Source of the DNA: Gorsachius magnificus
Lineage: Eukaryota; Chordata; Aves; Pelecaniformes; Ardeidae
DNA length: 64,000 bases
Reading direction: 5' to 3'
Assembly (NCBI GenBank): GCA_034008185.1
Contig: CM067081.1
Location: forward strand, 14,321,821-14,385,820
A program made the position numbers and the translations under genes. Shown here in pieces: positions 13,445 through 22,575 of the stretch. Under the pieces are notes generated by a model that worked only from the letters and a program-made list of their open reading frames with translations, ran no database searches and was not told where the DNA came from. Every line of letters begins with the position of its first letter. Positions within the stretch are counted from its first letter, which is position 1.

Positions 13445-13831
13445 CTCCGTGGTCTCTGATGTAGTCCTCCATGGGCTGCAGGGGCACAAACTGCTTCTCC
13501 ATTGTCTTCTCCACTGGCTACAGGGGATTCTCTGCTCCAGTGCCTGGAGCACCTCATCATCATCCTTCTTCACCAACCTTGGTGTCTCAAGGCTGTTTCT
13601 CTCACATTTTCTCCCTCTTCTCTCCCAGATACTGTTGCACAGCATTTTTTACCCGTTCTTAAATATATTATCAGTAAGGCACTACCAATGTTGCTGCTGA
13701 TGAGTGGTGGCTCTGCTGGAGCTGGCTGCAACCAGCTGTGTCTAATATGGGGGCAGCTCCTGGTGTCTTCTCACAGAGGCCATCCCTGCAGCCCCTCCAC
13801 TACCCAAACATTTCTATGTAAATCCAATACA
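13445..13831 (-). mobile_element. LTR-like interspersed repeat, partial copy 1
   Basis: The segment matches, block by block, the repeat at 21590-22414: a CTCCATGGGCTGCAG-type block, TCTCTGCTCCAGTGCCTGGAGCACCTC, a CTTGGTGTCT block and a final cccctcc...accaaa-type segment. It is assigned to the minus strand because that strand begins with TG (complement of the terminal ...AATACA at 13831) and then shows a TATATTTAAG promoter-like box near 13660. I take it as part of an endogenous-retrovirus LTR of birds; the family name is not assigned. Open frames across it are by chance. Confidence 0.6.
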
Positions 13832-14524
13832 GACAAATATATAATACCTGTAATTTTCTACAGTCTACATGTATTTGCAAAAACCTTTCAAGACAGTGGC
13901 ACAGCGGGAGGGATGCCACTGATATACACAGAGTCCCAGCACTGACTGCTTCTGGATGTCGAAATAGAAGGACTTATAAAGAAGAACAAATCTGAGAGCA
14001 AGGGTACCAGAAGCTCTGTAAAGTTTGAGCCTTGTTGGCAGTAGCTTCAGACCTGAGACTGGAAGCTCTGCCAGACTGGAGTTCTTTTTTTGCTGTCAGT
14101 TATATACCCTTTAATTTGCTTCTATGTCTATCTGTAATGAAGTTAGTTTTTAAAACAATTACATGCCGACAGTGGAATGAGAAAATATCGTAATAAGAAA
14201 TAAAAAGTATTTATTATGTCTTTGAAATTGCAATAAATCTTTTCTTGTAGTTGAGAACTTGTGACATTGTTTACTTGCTGAAATACACTGCAGTCATTTT
14301 AATAGGGACTGCTGGAGAAAATGCATCTTTTTCATGCAGATTGTACTACAGAAGAAAACAGAACTTAATACTTCTGTTTTCATGGCATTGCTTGCTTATG
14401 TGTATGTTTATCCTCCTTCAAGTATCTGGAATCACAAGAATGTGACAGGGGATGGCCATACTTGTTTGTAATGAAATTTTTAGACAAGAGCATCACATTG
14501 GTAATCCTACAGAAACTCATTCTA
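13832..14524. other. Unique DNA between two repeats
   Basis: About 690 bp of AT-rich sequence with no recognised repeat or gene. Confidence 0.5.
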
Positions 14525-14553
14525 CCATTTTATTTATTTTATTTCATTTATTT
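14525..14553. repeat. TTTTA/TTTCA-type microsatellite, left arm
   Basis: A short run of CCATTTTATTT/ATTTTATTTCA units abuts the 3' terminus of the minus-strand CR1. The same motif resumes at 15863 on the other side of the element, so the CR1 appears to sit inside one microsatellite or to be flanked by a duplicated copy of it. Confidence 0.7.
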
Positions 14554-15862
14554 CATAGAATCATAGAATGGTTTGGGTTGGAAGGGACCTTAAAGACCAT
14601 CTAGTTCCACCCCTGCCCCGCCTTGGGCAGGGACACCTTCCACTAAACCAGGTGCCTCACCACACTCATAGTGAAGAATTTCTTCCTTATATCTAATCTA
14701 AACTACACTCTTTCAGTTTGAAGCCATTATCCCTTGTCCTATCAGTATACACATTTGTAAAAAGTCCTGCTCCAGCTTTCTTGTAGGCCCGCTTCAGATC
14801 CTGGAAGGCCACAATAAAGTGTCCGCAAAGCCTTCTCTTCTCCAGGCTGAACAAGCCCATGTCTCTCAGCCCATCTTCACATGAGAGGTGCTTCTGCCCT
14901 CTGATCATCTTTGTGGCCTTCCTCTGACTCACTCCAACAGGTCCATGTCCTTATGTTGGGGGCCCCAGAGCTGAACACAGTACTCCAGGTGGGGTCTCTG
15001 TCCTGGTTTCAGCTGGGATAGAGTTAATTTTCTTCATATTCGCTGGCATAGTGCTGTGTTTTGGATTTAGTACTAGAAGAATGTTGATAACACACTGATG
15101 TTTTTGGTTGTTGCTAAGTAGTACTGAGACTCCTCAAGGACTTTTTGAGCTTCTCCTGCTCAGCCAGGTGCATAACAAGCTGGGAGGGAGCACAGCCAGG
15201 ACAGCTAACCCAAACTGACCAAAGAGCTATTCCATACCATATAACGTCATGCTCGGGGGGAGTTAGTTGGTCAGAGAGGGGGAAGAATGATCACTGCTTG
15301 GGGCAGGCTGGGCATCGGTCAGCGGGTGGTGAACAATTGCATTGTACACCATTTGTTTTGTATATTCCCTATATTCTCTTACCATTATTATTATTACTAT
15401 TGTTACTCTTTTCTCTTATTAAACGGTCTCTATCTCAACCCACAGGTCTTTTTTTCCCGATTCTCTCCCCCATCCCACTGAGGGAGGGGGGATTGAGCGA
15501 GCGGCTGCGTGGTGCTTAGTTGCCAGCCGGGTTAAACCACGACAGTCTCACAAGGGCAGAGGGTGACAATCACCTCCCTCAACCTGCTGGTCACACACCT
15601 TTGATGCAGCCCAGGATACAGTTGGCTTTCTGGGCTACAAGTACACATTGCTGGTTTATGTTGAGCCTCTAATCAACCAACATCCCCAAGTCCTTCTCCT
15701 CAGAACCTCCTCAGTCCATTCGCCGCTCAGCCTGTATTTGTGCTTGGGATTGCTCTGACCTGTGTGCAGGACCTTGCACTTGGCCTTGTTGAATTTCATG
15801 GGGTTCACATGGGCCCATCTCTCAAGCCTGTCAAGGTCCCTCTGGATGGCATCCCTTCCCTC
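14554..15862 (-). mobile_element. CR1 LINE split by a solo LTR
   Basis: A minus-strand CR1 begins with the complement of its tail (catagaatcatagaatgg at 14554) and ends near 15862. It is in two pieces, 14554-14998 and about 15545-15862, separated by the LTR at 14999-15544. The left piece holds the 3'-UTR and the last part of ORF2. The right piece encodes, on the minus strand, the next upstream ORF2 segment: a block like [13 protein letters not shown]...[14 protein letters not shown] (start near 15865). The gap in CR1 between the two pieces is just the LTR, so the CR1 inserted first. It belongs to a more diverged subfamily than the copies at 25 kb and 43 kb. Confidence 0.93.
14999..15544 (+). 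mobile_element. Solo LTR of an avian ERVL-like retrovirus
   Basis: The LTR is 546 bp, starts TGTCCTGGTTT and ends AAACCACGACA, which are imperfect inverted repeats of each other. It is flanked by a perfect 5-bp direct repeat, GTCTC (14994-14998 and 15545-15549), as expected for a target-site duplication. An ATTAAA polyadenylation-type signal lies near 15419 and is followed by a pyrimidine-rich stretch, giving plus-strand orientation. A TTATTATTATTACTATT stretch precedes it. No internal retroviral sequence is attached, so this is the product of LTR-LTR recombination. The 5-bp duplication and termini suit ERVL-type elements of birds. Confidence 0.92.
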
Positions 15863-15925
15863 CATTTTGTTTCATTTTATTTTATTTCATTTCATTTTAT
15901 TTTATTTCATTTCATTTCATTTCAT
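15863..15925. repeat. (TTTTATTTCA)n microsatellite, right arm
   Basis: About 60 bp of TTTTA, TTTCA and ATTTCATTTCA units directly follows the 5' truncation point of the minus-strand CR1. It matches the shorter run on the element's other side at 14525-14553. Confidence 0.9.
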
Positions 15926-17531
15926 ATTATCTTAGGATGCTGAGAAGCAACTAAAGAAGCTAATGTTGTTTATAGTCATGTATCTGATTGTTGGTACATA
16001 ATAGCGTAATCATCGGTTTTGTGTAAAATAATGCTGCAAGCTATGGGAGAAAGAATGGGTTGATATTTTAAGTTTACTATGTATGGTCTAGTTACAACTG
16101 GCAGGGATATAAAATATGTATTATGCTTTGATAAAAGGAATCAGACATATTTTTCAATGTTAACACTGGAGTGTTAAACTTCTAAGCTTTTAAAAATTGA
16201 AACAGTCTCAGCTACTGTAGTAAATTATTTGCTCTCTCTAAGCAGTTACCTCATCCCATTTGCCTGATTGACATAGACCTCACTCCCCATTTGGAATTCT
16301 AGAAAAATGAAAGCTCAAGTGTGATGATATTATTTGCTCTTTCTGATTTTCACAATACTCAAGACAATTATAGAAATTAAAAATAAAATTTCTTTGGTGT
16401 AATTTTATTCATGCCGTAAAAGTGCTTCTTTTTAGTGCCTGTGTTGGTAAGAACTACAGCATTTCCAATATTCCGCAAAACCTGTACTGCAGTCAGTCAG
16501 CTGGGATCTGTCTCAGCAGAAGAGATGAAATTGCCAAAAGCTTGGGTTAGATGGACTTTTGTTTTCCATTGTCCTACTAAGTACAGACGAGTCACAAGAA
16601 GGTAGTTACGTGAAACTAATTTTTCTTAGAATAATTTAATGAATCCCTCCTACACATTCATGAGTTTTCTGTATTTTAGCTAGTATTTATGTAAATTAAT
16701 GAAGGTTAAACAGGCCAAATAAATACTACATAGTAAGGTTTCCTAGATATCCCTGGAGTCTTCTAATTGAATCTTTGCTTTCTTTTATTTCTCCCAGTAT
16801 TATCAGCTTGTAGTTATTTTTTTTTTTATGCAGATATACCCAGGTCCAGTAGAGAGCAATAAAAAGCCACTGTTCTCTGATAGGCAAGTAGTAGAGAACA
16901 TCCTAGTAAGCATGGTAGGAGATGGCTTCATGTTTTTTCCCCTAGAAATGTATCTGCTAATACTTCCCCATGTGCCTAGCAGTATCTCTGTCTGCTTGCT
17001 TTCTTTCAGGTGTGGGTTCGCAGGGTAAGAGTCCAAGCAGCAGGTTGGGTTACTGTATATAGTCTTTTAATTGCCATTTAAGTAAGGCTTTAATAAGGTT
17101 AGAATTTGTCTAAAACAATCATTGAAATTTGTGGTGCTATTTTTTTTTTTTTAAAGCACTCAACAGGGGGAAAAAAACCAATAAAAAGCAGTAATTATCT
17201 GTGAGTTAGATCTCCCTTTGCTGCTTTGCCTGCAAATCAAGCCTGCCTTCAAACCCCATAAAACCATTCTACTCCATCCCAGGACTCCTGTTGTAACCAG
17301 CAGTACGGTTTGACTTAAAGGGAGCTCCTTTAAACATAGCAAGCCTTTCCTGGCCTTAAACCATTTGAAGAGCCTTTTTTTTTTTTTTTTTTCTCTTTTG
17401 TATCTGATAGCTTCATCCTGCCAGAACGTCTAGTCCCAAATATATACCAAATGGCCTACAGAACCAATCATTTTGCCAATGAAAAGTGGTTTCTTTCTCC
17501 TCCACACCAAGTCTTCTCTCCCTGTCCCCAG
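15926..17531. other. Unique AT-rich DNA
   Basis: No gene or interspersed repeat is recognised. It contains T-homopolymers near 16817-16829, 17143-17154 and 17375-17392. Confidence 0.5.
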
Positions 17532-17615
17532 CCCAGCAGTGATGTCTCCATGGGAGAAACGCGCATATCTCCTATGTCACCAGGAAGATGGGATAATTTT
17601 CATGAGGAGATACAG
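17532..17615 (+). other. Candidate 84-bp exon, gene unknown
   Basis: A long pyrimidine tract (cttctctccctgtccccag) ends in AG at 17531 and could be a 3' splice site. An 84-bp block follows, ending CAG at 17615 before GTGCGA, a usable but not strong 5' splice site. The block is exactly 28 codons and open in the phase-0 frame, so inclusion would keep frame, as in a cassette exon. In that frame the peptide is Ser/Pro-rich at the start (SSDVSMGETRISPMSPGRW) and ends acidic (HEEIQ), like a disordered linker. I do not recognise the protein. A second frame is also open here, which weakens the case. The local GC content is higher than in the surroundings. It could be chance. Confidence 0.22.
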
Positions 17616-18439
17616 GTGCGATCACACTGGGAATATTATCAACGGAGCAGCAGAACTCTGAAGTTGCACTAAGTAGGATTTTTTGGGCACAATGAAGACT
17701 TCAGTCCAAATAGCCAGACTGTTAACAGCACTGACAGTATCAAAGGATATTTAAATCATGGGAGAGCAACCTTTTTTTTCTTTCTTTCTTTTTTTCTTCC
17801 CATGTCACTGCTCTCCCGAGAGACAATTCCTTATTTCCTGTGCAGTGTGAGAGGACTGGTGTGTATGTCTGTCTCTTGGGAGCATCTGTCCACCCGTCTG
17901 CATGTGCCTGTGCCTGATACTACTTTCTGGGAACTCCAGGCACACAGCAGCATGCGGTGATGTGAGAGGAGGTGACAGGCTGCATTTCCTCGCTTTTTGT
18001 TAGTGTCAGATTAAAGACAAGGATAAAAGGTTACAGCATGTTCTTTCTTTTCTTACCTTTTAAAACTGTATTAACCTTCTTATGGCGGAAATAAAAGCTT
18101 AGCTGTACCATTACAGTCTGACCTGCCCTTTTAAAATTAGACCTGCTGACACCTCCTGAAAAATATCTAGAAGTTCTCTATCTACTCAGTTTGGGCTATA
18201 TAGTATGTATTTGATTATAGAAACCTTCCTCAAAAGCAGGACTAGTTGAAGATTTAATTTATCCCTGCTCTTTATTCTCTATTTTCTTCTCCTGTTGACA
18301 TCAATCGGACTTCAGCATTACTTGTCTTCTGATGTGCCTAGATCCAAGACTAGGCTTTGGTTAATGATCAAGATACCTAAACTACAACCTCCAACTGTGC
18401 ATTACATGTTTACACTGTTATAAATAATGCAGATCTAGA
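17616..18439. other. Unique DNA downstream of the exon candidate
   Basis: A mixed-composition stretch without a recognised gene or repeat. A pyrimidine tract (tttctttctttctttttttcttccc) lies near 17771-17800. Confidence 0.5.
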
Positions 18440-19160
18440 GCATGACTGCCCATATAGATGTATCTACTGCCATTTGACACACTCAGGCTACACAGATATC
18501 CACTGCAGATGTCTGTGGGGCTGGCAGATCTGATGCAAGGAGTTGCACCCAAATGCCTGCTGGGACACAAGTGTCTGGAGGCCCGGTGGGATTCACTACA
18601 GAGTCTCAGGTGTAACCAGGTGCCCAAGGGTGAGCAGCAGAAACATTTCCGAGGCAATAGTGCTTAAGCACTTGGCTGACCAGTGCTGGCACCTCTTTGC
18701 GGAGGAGCTAAATCACTCTCAAGTCTATGCGGGCTGGTATTAGGGACCCAGACCTCTACTGTACATGCAGATATCTACATAGAGACACCTAAAGCTAGAC
18801 CCAAATTCCACCATCAGAGATGCAGAAAGGAACATGTGTCGGCAAGGTGGAGGCGTTTCAAGCACTGTAGGAACTCTAAAATAGCTGTAGATACTTCTGA
18901 TTACTGAATTGAAGCTGAAAGGATGTAGGGCAGGAACACTGCATGTAAGTGCTGTCCAGCAGTGGGATTCACCTAGCTAAGTGGCAGCACAGTGCAGCGG
19001 CACCCCACTTTCTTTGCAGACCCACAAACAAGCCCAATGCTACACTGTAAATGAATGGAAAAAAAAAGGGTATCTTCATGGCACTGTGTAGTAGGAATCA
19101 ACTGAGTGAGTCTCCTGATGGATGTGTCTTCACTTCCATGGGCGCTCATGGTCAACAGAA
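18440..19160. other. GC-elevated unclassified segment
   Basis: This ~700-bp block is clearly richer in G and C than its flanks and contains recurring phrases such as GTGGGATTCAC (18587 and 18962) and CAGATATC (18494 and 18767). It looks like an old, degraded interspersed repeat or a former transcribed unit, but I cannot assign it to a family. Short open frames on both strands have no supporting features. Confidence 0.35.
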
Positions 19161-20976
19161 CAACTAGGGTCCAATTCTGTTCTTGAGTTCCTCAGCAAAA
19201 TTCAGTGATGCAAACCTTTGTCTAAAGATACATCTTCATTGTTTTACTGAGTGATTTATGTGTGGCTATTCATAACAGATAAATCAAACTGGATTTTGAC
19301 CTTATACTGAAGTGTAAATTGAAGCAGGAATAGTTAAACTGTCAAAACAAATTCCAGTATAAGCAGACTTGTCTTTTTTATATTAGAGATGAGATTTGGA
19401 AGATATGGCCTGAGAAATTATATCATCATTGGTGGTGCATCCAATTACAGACCTTCATCATTCAGTGAAGGAGCATTTTCTAAATCCTGTCACAGTGGTT
19501 CCAAGAACCCTGATCTTTTTCCTTTTACAATAGAGTATTTTTGAAAATTATCAATGACTTTCAGTCATTTGTTGCTGCTCTGACAGTCATTCCTAAACAC
19601 CCATTTCAGTATAGCCAACCACAGCCAACCATTTCTCTCTCACACTCCTGATTACCCCTGTTTACATTTTCCCATGTTTCTGGCACCCTGTCTCACAGTG
19701 ATTAGGATGGTTGCAGCTGGCTGTAGGCATTTCTGCAATGAGCGTCCCTAATTCCTGCCATCACCTAGCATCTGCTCAGTAGTATCCTGCTCCTCAGTGT
19801 CTTACTCTCTAACTCCACTTATCCTTGGGGTAAACATCTTCTCCAAGAAGGTTTCTTTGTCTGCTCTGTTCATATCAGAAAAGTGAATGCTTTTAGTAAC
19901 TATGATTTGATCTGACACATACAGCCAAATCCAACTGTTTGTGCAGCAGGCAGCAGTACATTTCTTATTCAAGTGCCTTAATTCACTGTGGTGGTCTATA
20001 CTATTTCTTTATTGAAGACATTTTGATAATGTCATTATAAATTGTGTGTGTCTAATTAGTTGCATTGCTATAATAAAATAATCCTTTTTAACCTAAAATA
20101 CTTGTTTCTTATCTGCAGTTTTTTTAAGGAAAACAGGTCAGTGATGCTTTGGCTGGACTCTACTGTATTTTTTCATTTTAGTGGCTATTGCTGAGGTTTC
20201 GTATCTGATATGAAATTATGCCAGTTCAGTGAAGTGACTAGAGTTACACCAGTTCATTTTAACTGAGCGTACAGCTCCGTCTGTCTCTGATTGCAGTGTG
20301 TCACTGGGCCTTATGTTACAATGCAGTAAAATTTAAAAAAATGCATTTTTGCCCTTACAAACTTGTAATAGGGAAGAGAGTAGACAGTAAAAGAGAAAAC
20401 AAAAATCTTCAGCAACACTTTGTTTCTTCTGCTTTCACAGGACTGAGATGAGAATTGTAACTGAGGTTTGTTAGAACAAGAAATATATCTCATTAAAACA
20501 AAGCTCTAGTAGTTTCACAGCTATACCTTAATGATAATGATTGAGGAGACTGCAAGCACTTTTGGCTTTGGGGACCAGGTTCGGATGATTACAGTGATGT
20601 GCACAGTTTGACATCCTAAATAGACTAGAATAAAATACTGATCTGAAAAATAAAGTAAAATAAAAGCCCCAAACAAAGAATATTTGAACCCTAACTTTTG
20701 TAACCTAAAGCCATTTAATCAGAAATCATGAAGACCAACACAGCCCTGAATTCTACACTGGCAAAAATGGAAATTATTGGTCAAATAATGACCTGTGTAT
20801 CTAGAATAGAACCTCTCCAAAGGCAATTTGTTTTATTCTTACATAGGCTTCAATTGCTGACAACATTCTTCTTGAAACTGTACATTTGCATTCTCTTGTG
20901 AAACTTGACTATGATGGCTTGTGAATAAAAGCTTGGGTCCTGGATGATGTTTGGCATTAAAAAATAAAATAAGCAA

Positions 20977-20996
20977 ATATATATATATATATATAT
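20977..20996. repeat. (AT)10 dinucleotide repeat
   Basis: Ten uninterrupted AT units in AT-rich surroundings. Confidence 0.95.
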
Positions 20997-21430
20997 AAAA
21001 GTAAAACTTCTCAAGTGTAAGTTTTCATTTTGGGAAAAAAAAATGAAAGAAAATGCAGTTTATAATTCAGTTTATTTTTTTTTTTCAAAACTTAATATCT
21101 ACATTTAATCTGAGTAATGTTTTTGCCTTTCCAAAGTCCAGTTCTGCTCTGAAAGTTGATTTTGTGTAAGGAAGGTATGGGACAGTTATGTAGTCGCTGA
21201 AATCTGTGACTTCTATATAAAATTTATTCACTTTCCTTTGGAAAATTAGCAGCTCCAAAACTGCATAGATTTGGACAACCAAGTAACATTCTTAGCATGT
21301 CCTTCCTCACAGATAAAGGCCAAATTATGTATGCTTGTCCTTTTAACACTAATGGATTTGCAATAATAGCATAGTATCTTGACTATGGGATGATGGAATT
21401 GTAGCAGAAGTCATAGCCTACCTTTACAAA

Positions 21431-21482
21431 TCAATATTTATAAATATAAGTATTTATAAATATAAATATTTTATAAAAATAC
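21431..21482. repeat. AT-rich tandem TATTTATAAATATAA block
   Basis: Imperfect tandem copies of a TATTTATAAATATAA-like unit with almost no G or C. Several units are palindromic, so the strand could form hairpins. Confidence 0.7.
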
Positions 21483-21589
21483 ATGTTATAAAGACATAAC
21501 AGGCTTCAAGCAGTATTTTCTTCTTGTGGCGCCTGGGATTAATTTTCCCCCTCACATTTCTGATCTTTTATACTGCAAGCAGTGGCCCT

Positions 21590-22414
21590 TGGCAAGATTC
21601 CAGACCCCCACCCATCCACTCTCTCTCTCTCTCTTTTCAATGGGTCAGAGGGGGAGAAAATAAGATGGAAAAACTCATGGGTCAAGATAAGTACAAGGAA
21701 ATCCCTTATCAATTACTGTCATGGGAAAAACAGTCCAGACTTGGGGAAAATGTAATTTATTGACAGTAAAAATAGATTTGGATTGTAAGAATCAAAGATA
21801 AATTAATACAACACCTTCTTCCCACCCTCACCTCCCTTTCCCAGGCTTGAAGTCACTCCTTCATCTCTCTCTACATCCCTGCCCCGAGCAGCACGGGACA
21901 ATGGGGAACCAGGGTTGTAGTCAATCCATAACAGTTCCTTCTCCTCACACTTTTCCGCTGCTCCTCTGTGGGCTGCAGTTCCTTCAGGGAATATTCAGCT
22001 GCTTGTCTGTGGGGTTCTCCACAGACTGCAGTGAGGGTGTCTGCCTGATTGCTGTCCTCTCTACAGGTTGCAGGGGAATCTCTGCTTGAGTGCCAGGAGC
22101 ACCTCCTCCCCTCCATCTTCACTGCCCCTTGTGTCTGCAGGATCATTTCTCACACCTTTTTATTTTTTTTTATTTTTATTTTTTTATTTTTTATTTATTT
22201 CCCCCTCACACTGCTGTGTGGTGGTATTGCCCTTTTTTAATTATATTTTCCCAATCTTGGCCAATGGGCTCAGCTGTGTCCTGTTTGTTGCAGGCAGCTG
22301 AAGCCAGGTGAAAACAGCTGTGTCAGCATGGGGCATCCCTGGCCTCTCCTCCCAGAGGCTGCCTCTGCAGCCCCCTGCTGCCAAAACTTTGTCTATGAAC
22401 GTGCATAAATCCAG
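21590..22414 (-). mobile_element. LTR-like interspersed repeat, longer copy 2
   Basis: This is a second copy of the repeat at 13445-13831, in the same orientation and extending further. Shared blocks include TGGGCTGCAG, TTGCAGGGGAATCTCTGCT, GTGCCAGGAGCACCTCCTCCCCTCC and GCCCCCTGCTGCCAAAACTTTG. Read on the minus strand there is a TATAATTAAA box near 22235-22245 and, towards 21680, TTATCTTGACCCATGAGTTTT. The latter resembles the TTTATCTCAACCCATGAGTTTT segment in the solo LTR at 39953-40554, which supports an LTR of the same broad class. A T/A-rich expansion at 22157-22200 interrupts it. The left boundary is uncertain by about 70 bp. Confidence 0.6.
22157..22203. repeat. T-rich (TTTTATTTT)n tract
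   Basis: A run of T with scattered A lies inside the LTR-like repeat at a place where copy 1 has normal sequence, so it expanded after insertion. Confidence 0.85.
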
Positions 22415-22449
22415 TGAAAGAAGATAAAATTCTGATCAGTCTAGAGAGG

Positions 22450-22575
22450 ACAAGACTGAAGCAAGACAGAATAACAGACTTTAAATGCAGGCTAGACAAA
22501 CCTTTGTCTGGGAGGATTCAGGTTTGGTTACTTAGGTCCTGGGGTGGTGGGTCAATCCTCTTCCCCATGCGGGTT
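22450..22575 (+). mobile_element. Degraded CR1-like 3' fragment
   Basis: The order of blocks (AGGCTAGACAAACC, TTGTCTGGGAGGATTCAGGTTTGGTTACTTAGGTCCTG and a G-rich GGTGGGTCAATCC end) follows an older CR1 3'-UTR type. Many positions differ from the expected sequence and no octamer tail remains. Assignment is tentative. Confidence 0.38.

Larger units (their letters stand above)
19161..21589. other. Unique AT-rich DNA with simple repeats
   Basis: No gene is recognised. The stretch near 20221-20270 (TTCAGTGAAGTGACT...GTTACACCAGT...AACTGAG) resembles a motif common in old amniote interspersed repeats, from memory. An AT dinucleotide run and an AT-rich TATTTATAAATATAA block are listed separately. 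Confidence 0.5.

Noticed and set aside
15145..15519. 124-codon frame in the LTR at 14999
   Set aside because: It translates LTR regulatory sequence, including the TTA repeat as a Leu run.
21523..21540. TGGCGCCTGGGA as a retroviral primer-binding site
   Set aside because: It starts like a lysine-tRNA site but diverges after seven bases. It is on the plus strand, while the adjacent LTR-like repeat reads on the minus strand.
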